37,338 nucleotides of DNA from CAYWXK01 sp964462515 (GTDB lineage: Bacteria; Planctomycetota; Phycisphaerae; Sedimentisphaerales; Anaerobacaceae): NCBI GenBank assembly GCA_964462515.1, contig CAYWXK010000038.1:1-37338 (forward strand), given 5' to 3'. The translations under genes were made by a program, and so were the position numbers. Each line of letters starts with the position of its first letter. Within the stretch, counting starts at the first letter, position 1. Under the pieces are notes generated by a model. The model made no database searches and had not been told where the DNA came from. It saw nothing but the letters and a program-made list of their open reading frames with translations. Below, in pieces: positions 27,225-35,893 of the stretch.

Positions 27225-27240
27225 TTGGCACGCTATTTGC
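27225..27240 (+). promoter_or_regulatory. Sigma54 (RpoN) promoter, consensus
   Basis: TTGGCACG, four bases (CTAT), TTGC: a full match to the TGGCACG-N4-TTGC core with GG and GC correctly spaced. Transcription should start near 27252, 51 bases before the ATG of the small gene at 27303. A sigma54 activator gene lies about 5 kb downstream in the same island. Confidence 0.85.
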
Positions 27241-27302
27241 GAATTACCATTCAAAGGCATAATGTTTTGAGAAAACAAATTTGAAATTTAGGAGATACTA
27301 GC

Positions 27303-27446
27303 ATGAATGCTCGTTACACCAAACAGCTCCGGGAGAAGCCGGTTAGCATCATTATCAAATCTCTGAGTTTTGCACCACGGATTCAAATATGCTGTTCTTG
27401 TGGAAGATCAGTTTTCCACCCAAGAGCGCCTCCTCTACGCCAGTGA
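27303..27446 (+). CDS. Small sigma54-dependent gene, 47 codons, possibly frameshifted
   Basis: An ATG with TAGGAGA eight bases upstream opens 47 codons (MNARYTKQLREKPVSIII ... ICCSCGRSVFHPR) and lies 51 bases behind a consensus sigma54 start. The +1 frame is open for 54 codons behind a TGA (27379-27381) and looks strikingly protein-like: FKYAVLVEDQFSTQERLLYA and then RLRQPLARLVLFARAIM, ending at TGA 27529-27531. Removing one T from the TTTT run at about 27384-27387 would join the two into a protein of about 75 residues. The gene may therefore carry a sequencing error, a real frameshift or programmed slippage. Alternatively the 47-codon version is real, because its stop abuts a strong hairpin (27446-27498). 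No homology is recognised. Confidence 0.55.
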   Translation: MNARYTKQLREKPVSIIIKSLSFAPRIQICCSCGRSVFHPRAPPLRQ

Positions 27447-27498
27447 CCAGTCAGGTCAGCTTCGATTAAGGCAGCCGCTGGCCAGACTGGTTTTATTT
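27446..27498 (+). terminator. Strong hairpin with T-rich tail behind the small gene
   Basis: ACCAGTCAGGTCAGC (27446-27460) pairs with GCTGGCCAGACTGGT (27477-27491), with one mismatch and one G-U, around a 16-base loop. TTTTATTT follows. It would end the sigma54 transcript at about 250 nucleotides. If the alternative +1 frame is the true coding sequence, this would be an inverted repeat inside the gene instead. Confidence 0.6.
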
Positions 27499-27527
27499 GC
27501 TCGAGCCATCATGGCTAAGCCTGCAGC

Positions 27528-27555
27528 TTGACCTGTGCAAGCGATGAGATATAAT
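27528..27555 (+). promoter_or_regulatory. Sigma70-type promoter of the signalling operon
   Basis: TTGACC (27528-27533), 16 bases, TATAAT (27550-27555). It lies 108 bases before the FIST-kinase start codon and behind the hairpin at 27446-27498. The signalling genes can therefore be expressed independently of the sigma54 promoter. Confidence 0.7.
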
Positions 27556-27561
27556 TGTGTC

Positions 27562-27585
27562 CAGCGAAAGTTGGATGTTTCGCTG
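27562..27585 (+). promoter_or_regulatory. Inverted repeat at the predicted start site
   Basis: CAGCGAAA, eight bases, TTTCGCTG: a perfect 8-bp dyad beginning about seven bases after the TATAAT. It could be an operator over the start site or a protective hairpin at the 5' end of the mRNA. Confidence 0.5.
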
Positions 27586-27662
27586 ATAAACTACAATTTT
27601 TAAGATGCGAAGTTAGTAAAGGCCTTTGCAAAATTACATGACCCCAACTTAGACATAAACTG

Positions 27663-30600
27663 ATGCATTCAGAAAAGAATACATATCTTATAGTAACTCG
27701 CGGATCGATGATTAGACCCAGCGGCAGTCGTATTGATGACGGCAGAGATCTCGTTAGGCAGTGTCTTGACACGATAACAGACTTGTGTGATTTTCCGCCA
27801 AAGGTGATGATCCTTTTGGCCACAGTCAGTTTCCAACCTTTCGAGAAACTTCTCGAAGGAATTCAATTTGAACTGAAATCCAGAGTCCTGGACGTGCCAC
27901 TGGTCGGATGTTCAGTCGCTGGTGTAATCACTGAGCAGGAGGTAATGCTTGAGGGCTGTGCTCTTATATGTATTGCTTCTCGGTTAATTGAGGCCAAGGT
28001 CGGCTTGGCTAAGAACGCGATGGATGACACGGATACAGCCATTGATAGTCTGTTGAGCCAGCTCGGTCTGTTAGAAACACAAGAAGACCTTAACCCACAG
28101 GGCAATCGGTTTTTGCTCTGCTTTTTGCCTGGGTTTACCGAGGGGGGAAAGTACGATGCTGTGAAGGTTCACAAGGCTATTCGAGCAGCAGTGCAGAGCC
28201 GTATTCCTATGGTGGGGGGAGTTGCCGGGGACAACTTCCAACGCAAAGGGGGATGGGAGTTCATAAACAACCAAGTTGAGACCAATGGTGCAGTTGTGGC
28301 ACTAATTGAGTCGGATATGCGCTTCGGGATTGGGATGGCACATGGTTTACAACCAACAGGAGAGTATCTCCACATTGAGGAAATCGCAGATAACGGCCAC
28401 AGGATTTTGTATTTTGAGAAAACTTCCGGAAGAGGTGAAGAAGCCAAGCTGGAGAAAAAAACGCCAAAGGAAATAATTGATGAATACTCGGCAAAAGGCC
28501 GCACCATCTTTTTCGGCGGTATAGGATCTGAGGAAGATGATCGCATCATATTGTTCCCAAGAATAAGAGAAGACGGCTCTGCTGACATAGCCCTGCCGGT
28601 GCACGAGCACTGGCCCATTGAGTTGTTGGAAGCTCAACCTAATAAGCTACAAGAAGCGTCGGGTCAGGCTATGGCGAGGGCGGTACAGAAAGGTCATATT
28701 GATGTTTTTCACCTTAGTTGTATCATCGGTTTTTCTTGCGAGGCTCGTTTTGAGTTAGCGAGCAAAATAGGACTGGATGTAAATGTTGTTTTGAAGGAAA
28801 TGAGGAAAAACTACCCCAGTGTCCCCATTATGGGTGGGCTTGTTTATGGCGAAATTGGGCTGGGGGAACTTGGCCGTTCAGTATTAAGGGGTTGGACGGT
28901 TTCTGAGCTGTTGTTCGCTGATCAACCCTCACAACGCGGAATACAGAGGCGAGGCTATGTCGCCCTTGCCAATGCGGGTTATCAAATTGCAAAGTCTGAG
29001 TCTGTTAAATACGTCCTATCTAAAACCATGAGCTCAGTTACCACAGCGGGTTTCCCTGGGGGCATGATATCTCTCATTTTTAGAGACAAGGGATCCTACG
29101 TAATCGTAGCAAAAGAATCCGCCGGATTAGGCTGGAAGAAGATTGAACTAATAACTAAACGCAAAGCTGGAGAAAGCGATATACTGGCCGTCTTAGCAGA
29201 ATCTCGACAAGCGGAATTCATACCCGATTCCCGTATAGACAAGCGTTGCGAGCCCGAAGCAGTTAAAATCTGCGGTGTTATTAGCCAATATGTCGTGCCA
29301 CTGATTGGGATAGAGCAGAGTGTGATGGGTGTCCTGCAAATTGATCTGGGGGATATGAGTAATCTGCGAGATCTTCCTGGGTATCTGAAGACACTCTTTA
29401 AAGCTTTTGCAGGCCCAATCGCAACAGCAATTTGCCGATCGTTGCGTCTCGAGGAACTGGCCCTGTCCGATCTTTTTGACAAAGCCATTACCGCAAGTCT
29501 TGCCTGCCAAACGATCAAGAAAGCAGTCCAAGAGTTTGTAAACGTTCTGGCCAACAGAAATGACCTTATTGGGACGGACATCATCCACGTACGACTTGTT
29601 GCAACGAGCGACCGCTCGCAGCTTGAACTGGTTGCAGGAATAGGGGCATACTATCATGCGGCGCTTCGTGAGAGACCTTTAATTCCTGTGCCTTCAAAAC
29701 CAGGAAAGTTCGATAGCCCTAGCGTCAAGGCTTTTGTCTCGGGTAGGTCGAGGTGGGTTAATGACGTCGAGAATGACCAGGAATCGAAAGAATTTGTCCA
29801 GTCCCTTCCTCAAGAACAGGCCCGCAAGGTGCTTACAGAGGAGCATTCTTATGTGAATATGTTGATCAGGGGTAGGGAGGATGACCTGCCTATTGGTGTG
29901 ATCATTATTGCCAGCAAAAATTCATTTTTCTTTTCAGAGAGCATGTGGCGGTCAATGCAGACACTTGGCCAGCGACTGTTCTTTGCTATTAAGAATGCGG
30001 AAGAGACCGAAGCCAAAGAAAAAAGATCTCGCGAAGTGAAATTCCTCCTTGATATGACCCCACGATTAAGTACAGAGTTAGATCTGAGAAAATCTTTGCG
30101 AACCAATGCTGAGCGTATAGCAAGAGCAGCATCGGCGGAGGTCGTTTCCTTTTTCCTGTGGGACGCCAAGAAAGGAGCTCTTGTCCTGCAGGGTCAGTAC
30201 GGCTGGAAGGAAGATATGATTGGCCGGGCCGTATATAAACTCAAAGAAGGAATGACTGGATATTCTGCAAGATTGGATGACCCACAGTACATTGATGATC
30301 TGGCTCGATGGAAACGAAATAAAAGGCAGCGGGAAGAAGGCAGGTACGAAAAAGAGATGTTTCGCAAAAAGTTGGAACACGCCAAATACGAGGTTATTAC
30401 GATCCCGCTTAGATTCGGGAAGCTCCTCGGCGTCCTGACAATGCAAAACATGCTTTTACCTAACGACCCGGCCACCAAGTTTATCACAAAAGACGACAAT
30501 TTGTTGAAGGAGGTTGCAGACGACCTTTCAGCCTTTGTCTACGCATCACAGGCTTACGAGAAGCGTATGCAAACCCTTATCGAACACAAGCGCAGTGAAA

Positions 30601-31277
30601 ATCAAATAGTCTACATTGCAACCATCCTTGCACAGGTGACGCATGATTTGCGCAATAAGTTGGAGAGCATACGCGCTGACGTTAGTACTCTTGCCGAGGA
30701 CGTTCAAAGTGAAGAAGAAAGGAAACTTGTTTACCGGATAAAGAATGTGTGTGAAGAACTCGCATCCCGAATGGAACGATATTTAAATGTTGTTGACCGC
30801 GAGGAGCCCCTCAAATGGACTCTTGTTGGACTGAATAGGGTCCTGAACAACGCCATGAAAAGGTGCATGGAGAAAGCGAGGCATCAGAAAGTCCGGCTTG
30901 ACTTCGTCCCAGGTCCCGAGGTTTATGTGAGCGGGGCGGAAATAGAACTTGAAGACGCGTTTTTTAATATTATGGATAATGGCATTAAGGCGATGGATGA
31001 AGGAGGTACATTAAGCGTTACTTTGGAAACATTCGCTGCTGGTAAGCGAGTTCGTATCAGGATCACCGACGAGGGCAAAGGGATCCCCGACGAGGAAATC
31101 CCGCAGATCATTGATGGTTTCTATAAGTCCACAGCCGAGAAGCGCCCTGCGATGGGCGTCTTTCTGTCGAAGTCGATCTTCGAACGGCACGGTGGTACTC
31201 TGAAAATAAAAAGCAAGATAAGGAAGGGTACGACGGTCTTGACTACTCTACCGTGTTCAGATATGGTACCTGATTGA
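27663..31277 (+). CDS. FIST - triple GAF - histidine kinase sensor
   Basis: This is a 1204-residue soluble sensor kinase without membrane helices. Residues about 25-430 form FIST_N and FIST_C (PLVGCSVAGVI; PMVGGVAGDNFQRKGGWEF; FHLSCIIGFSCEARFELAS), a putative small-ligand sensor. Three GAF-like domains follow (about 435-610, 615-780 and 790-970; for example GVLTMQNMLLPNDPAT). The kinase part has an H-box at VTHDLRNKLES (H994), an N-box at AFFNIMDNGIKAMDE, a G1 box at ITDEGKGIPDEEI and a G2-like end at MGVFLSKSIFERHGG. It should phosphorylate the receiver protein encoded 16 bases downstream. No ribosome binding site precedes the ATG at 27663, and an ATG at 27708 is an alternative. A TTGACC-TATAAT promoter is 108 bases upstream. 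Confidence 0.9.
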   Translation: MHSEKNTYLIVTRGSMIRPSGSRIDDGRDLVRQCLDTITDLCDFPPKVMILLATVSFQPFEKLLEGIQFELKSRVLDVPLVGCSVAGVITEQEVMLEGCALICIASRLIEAKVGLAKNAMDDTDTAIDSLLSQLGLLETQEDLNPQGNRFLLCFLPGFTEGGKYDAVKVHKAIRAAVQSRIPMVGGVAGDNFQRKGGWEFINNQVETNGAVVALIESDMRFGIGMAHGLQPTGEYLHIEEIADNGHRILYFEKTSGRGEEAKLEKKTPKEIIDEYSAKGRTIFFGGIGSEEDDRIILFPRIREDGSADIALPVHEHWPIELLEAQPNKLQEASGQAMARAVQKGHIDVFHLSCIIGFSCEARFELASKIGLDVNVVLKEMRKNYPSVPIMGGLVYGEIGLGELGRSVLRGWTVSELLFADQPSQRGIQRRGYVALANAGYQIAKSESVKYVLSKTMSSVTTAGFPGGMISLIFRDKGSYVIVAKESAGLGWKKIELITKRKAGESDILAVLAESRQAEFIPDSRIDKRCEPEAVKICGVISQYVVPLIGIEQSVMGVLQIDLGDMSNLRDLPGYLKTLFKAFAGPIATAICRSLRLEELALSDLFDKAITASLACQTIKKAVQEFVNVLANRNDLIGTDIIHVRLVATSDRSQLELVAGIGAYYHAALRERPLIPVPSKPGKFDSPSVKAFVSGRSRWVNDVENDQESKEFVQSLPQEQARKVLTEEHSYVNMLIRGREDDLPIGVIIIASKNSFFFSESMWRSMQTLGQRLFFAIKNAEETEAKEKRSREVKFLLDMTPRLSTELDLRKSLRTNAERIARAASAEVVSFFLWDAKKGALVLQGQYGWKEDMIGRAVYKLKEGMTGYSARLDDPQYIDDLARWKRNKRQREEGRYEKEMFRKKLEHAKYEVITIPLRFGKLLGVLTMQNMLLPNDPATKFITKDDNLLKEVADDLSAFVYASQAYEKRMQTLIEHKRSENQIVYIATILAQVTHDLRNKLESIRADVSTLAEDVQSEEERKLVYRIKNVCEELASRMERYLNVVDREEPLKWTLVGLNRVLNNAMKRCMEKARHQKVRLDFVPGPEVYVSGAEIELEDAFFNIMDNGIKAMDEGGTLSVTLETFAAGKRVRIRITDEGKGIPDEEIPQIIDGFYKSTAEKRPAMGVFLSKSIFERHGGTLKIKSKIRKGTTVLTTLPCSDMVPD

Positions 31278-31293
31278 TAATGGAGATTTACAG

Positions 31294-32493
31294 ATGAATT
31301 ATAAACCAAGGCTATTAATCGTTGAAGACGAATCCGCGATCAGGGAAAGATACGCGAGAATTATGGAGCGCCCTTTGGCGAGCTGGGCCAAGGAAAGTGG
31401 TATCGACGGTTTCGCGGTGGACGCGGTGGCCACGAGCCAAGAAGGCCGTGAACTCATAGAGAAGGCACATCGCGACAGTCAACCTTATGAAGCCGTGTTG
31501 CTGGACCTACGCCTGCCTTGTACAACTAAAGACTTGGAATTTGGCAAAACAGATGATGAGCAAGGCCGCAATTTGTTGAAAGAAATCAAACTTCATTCCA
31601 TGACGGCAGTAGTAATTCTCACAGGCTACCCGAGCACTGAGAACTTGGTTCATGCCATACGGTGTGGGGCAACGGACTTTCTAATAAAACCTTTGGTGGA
31701 TCGCGAGGCCGAGAGAATGCTTTTCATCCGTTTGGTCAAGGCTGTTGGCGTTACCCGAGAGGCCATTCACGAGAAACTGCAGCTTGAACGATTGCTTAGG
31801 TATAGAGAACAGAACAGCAAAGAAATACGCGAGCGTACGGCAAAGCTCGTTGTGAATATTGTCTCCCAGATCTACGAGCAGGTGAACGAGCTTGCAGGCA
31901 CACTTTTACATCGGTATGGACTGGATCCTAGCCACGATTCCGAAGAGCCAATTTGTCAGAACCTAACTACAGTCCGGGAAAAACTTGATGAAATCCCCAA
32001 GACACTTTGGGCCGAAACTGAAGATAAAAAGAAGAGCATCCTTCAAAAGGTTGATCTCAGAAGCATTCTTGAGGCAGAGGCGTCTCGGGTGCAGCCATGT
32101 TATTTTCACCGCGGGGTGAAGTTGGATTCAGACTTTGCAGACGACCTGAAGACAAAGACAGCGGAGCCGGAACTGCGGGATATAATCGCTGAGATATTGT
32201 TTAGTGCCTTGGTAAGCTGCCCAGAAACAGGTACTGTCAAACTCTCTGCCAAACGCAGCGCCGACAGTACAGATATTGTCGTGTCTGTAGTTGCGCCGGG
32301 CGAATCCATTGCCAAAAAGGTAGTGGATTACCTTCAGAAAGGTGAGCCGCTTTCAGATGAACTGAGGGACCGCTGGCGCGACATTGCCATACTTCGGCCT
32401 TTGGCTCGAGATATAGGGATTCGGATACGGGTCGAAAGACAAAAAGACAGGAATCACATCAGCTTACTAATCCCGGTGATCTCCAATGAGTAA
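31294..32493 (+). CDS. Response regulator with degenerate kinase-like C-terminus
   Basis: The 399-residue protein begins with a receiver that keeps all key residues: E11/D12 (LLIVEDES), phosphoacceptor D71 (AVLLDLRLP), T110 (VVILTGYPS) and K132 (DFLIKPL). An insertion of about 12 residues follows the LP of the D71 loop. Residues about 165-235 form a helical, DHp-like linker, and about 255-397 resemble a histidine-kinase ATPase fold (RDIIAEILFSALVSCPETGT ... NHISLLIPV). The N-box Asn is absent and no D-x-G-x-G box is seen, so the ATPase part is probably inactive. This is the only canonical receiver in the operon and thus the natural target of the upstream kinase. GGAG lies eight bases before the ATG. 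The gene overlaps the activator gene by eight bases. Confidence 0.85.
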   Translation: MNYKPRLLIVEDESAIRERYARIMERPLASWAKESGIDGFAVDAVATSQEGRELIEKAHRDSQPYEAVLLDLRLPCTTKDLEFGKTDDEQGRNLLKEIKLHSMTAVVILTGYPSTENLVHAIRCGATDFLIKPLVDREAERMLFIRLVKAVGVTREAIHEKLQLERLLRYREQNSKEIRERTAKLVVNIVSQIYEQVNELAGTLLHRYGLDPSHDSEEPICQNLTTVREKLDEIPKTLWAETEDKKKSILQKVDLRSILEAEASRVQPCYFHRGVKLDSDFADDLKTKTAEPELRDIIAEILFSALVSCPETGTVKLSAKRSADSTDIVVSVVAPGESIAKKVVDYLQKGEPLSDELRDRWRDIAILRPLARDIGIRIRVERQKDRNHISLLIPVISNE

Positions 32494-33919
32494 GATTGTT
32501 GTTATAGAAAGCCAGCCTCGAGCGAAACAGAGGATGGTTGAATTCCTTAGCAATGACGGGCATTCCGTCACAGAATTTGCCGATGCTGCCAATGCCCTCA
32601 AAGCTTTGGAACAGTCCGGGTTCGATACGGATCTGATGATTGTGGCATGGGACATTTATGGAGAGGTGAGTGGGTCTGAGTTCCTCTTACGACTGAAGCA
32701 AAAAATGGTCAACTTGCCTGTTGTCGTTGCGGTGCCTGGACTGAGCCTAAATCTGAGTGATCGTGTATTCGAGCTTGGGGCCACTGACCTTTTGCTAAAG
32801 CCTATCGACGGTGACCGCCTCCGCCGGGCGGTGAGACAGGCGCTGCAAGATCCGAAACAGGTCGACCCACTGGTTGCCGAGTTGCGTGAAAAGCTTGTTG
32901 GGAATTCAACTTTGTTCTTGGATGCGGTTGTGAAATTGGCCCAAGCCATTCGAAGCGGCGATACCACAGTTCTTCTAATCGGCGAGACAGGGGTCGGAAA
33001 AGAGATATTCGCACAACTTGTCCACGAAAAAAGCCGAACTCTGGAAACAAAGATTATTGCCACCAACACTGCCGGTTATTCCGCGACGCTAATCGAAAGT
33101 GAGCTTTTCGGTCACGAGAAAGGTGCATTTACGGATGCTAAGGAAAGACATATTGGCGCGTTCGAGCGTGCAGGCAAAGGAACGCTGTTTTTGGACGAAA
33201 TTGGTGACCTCGACCTTTCGCTTCAGCCCAAGCTGCTCCGGGCCATTGAGGAGCACAAATTCTACCGCGTTGGAGGAAATGAAGAGATTAAGTTTCGAGC
33301 ACGCTTGGTCTGCGCAACAAGCCGAAATCTGGCCGAAGCTGCAAGGATTGGAAGCTTTCGCAAAGACCTTTACTTTCGCATAAATGAGTTCGAGATACGT
33401 ATACCGCCTTTGCGAGAAAGAAAAGAAGATGTGCGGGCTTTGGTTACCTATTTTCTGAAAGACTCACGTGTTCGTCTCGAACGTGAGGCGCTTGCCATAC
33501 TTGAGGACTATTCATTCCCTGGCAATGTTCGTGAATTGCAGAATATTCTCACACAAGCCAGAGCAGTATGTTCGGGCCATACTATATTACCTCAGCATTT
33601 GCCACACAAAGTTATGCGAGAACGACAAGGGCTACCCGAAGCAAGCCGGGCCCCACAGGCATCTGTTGACCAAAAGAATTTACCAACGTATGCGCAACAT
33701 GTCTGGCCAGAGTTCCTGTTTGAACTGAGCCATAAAGACGCAATTGACAAGATCACCAGGCAATTCGATAGGGCCTACTTATCACGTAAGATTGAGGAAA
33801 CAGGTAGCCAAGAGAAGGCCGCTAAGGCTATCGGAACCACACCTAAGACGCTTCGCCAGTGGCTCAAGAAATGTGGCCTTGATCATTCGGGGGGAGAGCA
33901 TGAGAAAGGCAAGGGATGA
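32486..33919 (+). CDS. Sigma54-dependent transcriptional activator with degenerate receiver
   Basis: This is an NtrC-type enhancer-binding protein of 477 residues. The receiver-like domain (1-120) lacks normal chemistry: IES replaces the acidic pair, the phosphoacceptor position aligns with A54 (DLMIVAWD; D56 is two residues off), and VVVAVPG lacks the Thr/Ser; K105 is kept. The AAA+ domain is complete: Walker A GETGVGKE (166-173), loop 1 GAFTDA (213-218, a variant of GAFTGA that contacts sigma54), Walker B LFLDEIGD (234-241), and FRKDLYFRINEFEIRIPPLR. A Fis-type HTH ends the protein (SQEKAAKAIGTTPKTLRQWL). It should remodel sigma54 polymerase, most likely at the promoter 27225-27240. Its control is probably by protein contact rather than phosphorylation. 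It overlaps its neighbours by 8 and 4 bases. Confidence 0.92.
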   Translation: MSKIVVIESQPRAKQRMVEFLSNDGHSVTEFADAANALKALEQSGFDTDLMIVAWDIYGEVSGSEFLLRLKQKMVNLPVVVAVPGLSLNLSDRVFELGATDLLLKPIDGDRLRRAVRQALQDPKQVDPLVAELREKLVGNSTLFLDAVVKLAQAIRSGDTTVLLIGETGVGKEIFAQLVHEKSRTLETKIIATNTAGYSATLIESELFGHEKGAFTDAKERHIGAFERAGKGTLFLDEIGDLDLSLQPKLLRAIEEHKFYRVGGNEEIKFRARLVCATSRNLAEAARIGSFRKDLYFRINEFEIRIPPLRERKEDVRALVTYFLKDSRVRLEREALAILEDYSFPGNVRELQNILTQARAVCSGHTILPQHLPHKVMRERQGLPEASRAPQASVDQKNLPTYAQHVWPEFLFELSHKDAIDKITRQFDRAYLSRKIEETGSQEKAAKAIGTTPKTLRQWLKKCGLDHSGGEHEKGKG

Positions 33920-35709
33920 GCCTGCATCGATTGAAACGGATATTGCTCGCAGACCACAGAAAACGCCGGGCGCATGTTATCGCATCAACTCTGAGAAATA
34001 TTTGGAAAGCCAACGTTTGTAGTGTTGCAAATCCCACTGAAGCCCTTGAGGCCGCCGAACAAATTCGGCGAAATTACGTGGGCTTCGATGTAGTTCTTGT
34101 GGCCTTTGGTTTCGGTGGATTTCTCCATACCGAAGTTTTCAGGAAATTAATAAAAGCTGGGCAGAACAATGCACTTATTGACAATCAGTCAGATCGCCCG
34201 TTACCAAATCTGGTCGAATCTCTTCTATTCGTCCCTGATGACACAGCCATCAACGATTCACGTCTTGTAGGAAACTTGGGCCCCATCATGGGACCTATAC
34301 CGCCCCAACTACCTACGATATCAAACGCAGGCCGGTGGAATGATTCGCTTAAGCTTCAGGTCAGGTGGCTCGACCCGAATGGCGTGTTATCAAAGGGCAA
34401 GGAGATAATACGTCAATTGGTCTGCCAAAATCTGCCGGACGTGAAACACTTCAACCTCTACGGCATTCGACAAGGATTCTCGGGTGCCCGTGTCTTTCGC
34501 ATCTCTTATCCGTGGCCTGAGCATAGTATGAACCAGATAGATCGTGTGCTCAAGTTAACACCAACCAAAGACTATCAATCCTGGAAATGTATGCACGAAG
34601 TTCAGAGCTACCCTAAAATAAGGGAGGGCTTAGGAGGAAGTGTTCTTGCTTTAATACCTGAGATTCAGGCAATTAGTGTGAACCACGGTGAGGAACTCCT
34701 CCCTGCTCGGTGCGGCGATTGGCTGGGCGTTATGTACATATTTCTTGGAAACAACCGCTGTGTCGTCGCCGATTTTGAACAGGTCTTTCTTGATCCCCGA
34801 GGATTTATTTCTGAACTAGAGTCAATACAGTCCTGCGCTCCTTCAGGTGTTGATGAAATAAATCTGTCTAGTTTTTTTCTGGATAGGCTTATCAATACGA
34901 TGGCAGATTGGTATAAGCAGAATCATTATGTGAAAATGACACAGTTGTGGTCTGCGGAAGAAGCCCCGGAAGATAAACCTTTAGCGTTTCCACCCTATTG
35001 CTTCAGGCCTCGGGAAAAAAATAGAATCATCCAGTCAGTCCATTCAATTGACGAATATGGATTGTCCCTGCGTTGCATATGTTGGAAAAAACATCGGGAT
35101 CTCGTATTGAGTTGTTTGCCGAAGTGGGGAAGCGTGGGCAAGAGACTACAACCTTTGCTAAAACGTCATTGGGTACTTTTTGGAAACGTCCACGGGGATT
35201 TGAACACCAACAACATCCTTATGGCTTTGGACTATGGCGTGCCGTTCCTAATAGACTTTGCGTGCTACCAGTCGGGTGGCCACTTGCTTCAAGACTTCGC
35301 ACGGCTGGAGGTCGCAATAAAAGTCGAACTCATGGGACGTGAAAAGAGAAATTCACCAGATGGACATGATTTGAATCTGACAACGTTTCCAAAGTGGTGT
35401 AAGGCAGAGGACTGGCTTTCTAATTGGCCTGCAGATGATACCGGCCTCGCAGGTCTCGTCGATGAAGAACTCTCGACCATGCGTGCATATACGTTATGTC
35501 AGCATGTGCGTTCGCGTGCCGAGAATCTTCACACTCAGATCTTGTCAAGGACTCGTCAAAAACCGAATTTTAGGCTAACATATAGTGTTGCCTTGCTTTA
35601 TCACACCGTGCGGGCAATAGGTTACGAATCGCTTCCACATCTCAAAAGAATCTTTGCAACATATTGTGCTGGAAAAATTGTTGAGCACCTGCAACGAAGC
35701 AGATTGTGA
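33916..35709 (+). CDS. APH-like kinase with receiver-like N-terminus
   Basis: This 597-residue protein has an N-terminal segment (1-100, RILLADHRKRRAHVIASTLR ... GFDVVLVAFGFGGFL) that looks like a receiver without its catalytic aspartates. The large remainder carries the marks of an aminoglycoside-phosphotransferase/choline-kinase fold: HGDLNTNN (H426, D428, N433) as catalytic loop and LIDFA (D447) as metal-binding DFG-like motif. A possible lysine region is VLKLTPTKDY near residue 215. It should be a small-molecule or protein kinase in the cytoplasm; the substrate is unknown. ATGA overlaps the activator stop, so it is translationally coupled to it. TCAD9-type kinase domains, described from predicted bacterial conflict systems, may be related; I recall this only loosely and a profile search is needed. 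Confidence 0.8.
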   Translation: MSLHRLKRILLADHRKRRAHVIASTLRNIWKANVCSVANPTEALEAAEQIRRNYVGFDVVLVAFGFGGFLHTEVFRKLIKAGQNNALIDNQSDRPLPNLVESLLFVPDDTAINDSRLVGNLGPIMGPIPPQLPTISNAGRWNDSLKLQVRWLDPNGVLSKGKEIIRQLVCQNLPDVKHFNLYGIRQGFSGARVFRISYPWPEHSMNQIDRVLKLTPTKDYQSWKCMHEVQSYPKIREGLGGSVLALIPEIQAISVNHGEELLPARCGDWLGVMYIFLGNNRCVVADFEQVFLDPRGFISELESIQSCAPSGVDEINLSSFFLDRLINTMADWYKQNHYVKMTQLWSAEEAPEDKPLAFPPYCFRPREKNRIIQSVHSIDEYGLSLRCICWKKHRDLVLSCLPKWGSVGKRLQPLLKRHWVLFGNVHGDLNTNNILMALDYGVPFLIDFACYQSGGHLLQDFARLEVAIKVELMGREKRNSPDGHDLNLTTFPKWCKAEDWLSNWPADDTGLAGLVDEELSTMRAYTLCQHVRSRAENLHTQILSRTRQKPNFRLTYSVALLYHTVRAIGYESLPHLKRIFATYCAGKIVEHLQRSRL

Positions 35710-35893
35710 GAACTTGGTGCATATATGAAACAATAAGTTACCAAGGATTGGCACAGTCAACCCTCTCCCTCACTTCGCGTTATTCCAATACAACAGCATG
35801 ATGGAAGTGACCCTGCGCCTGTAAGAGCTACTTGTAGTTTGGGCTGTAAACAAATGTTTATAAAGCCTATCAATAATTTCATAAAGAGGATTT

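Noticed and set aside
29096..29657. Minus-strand frames of 150-160 codons inside the FIST kinase gene
   Set aside because: They are shadows of a continuous, motif-rich plus-strand gene.
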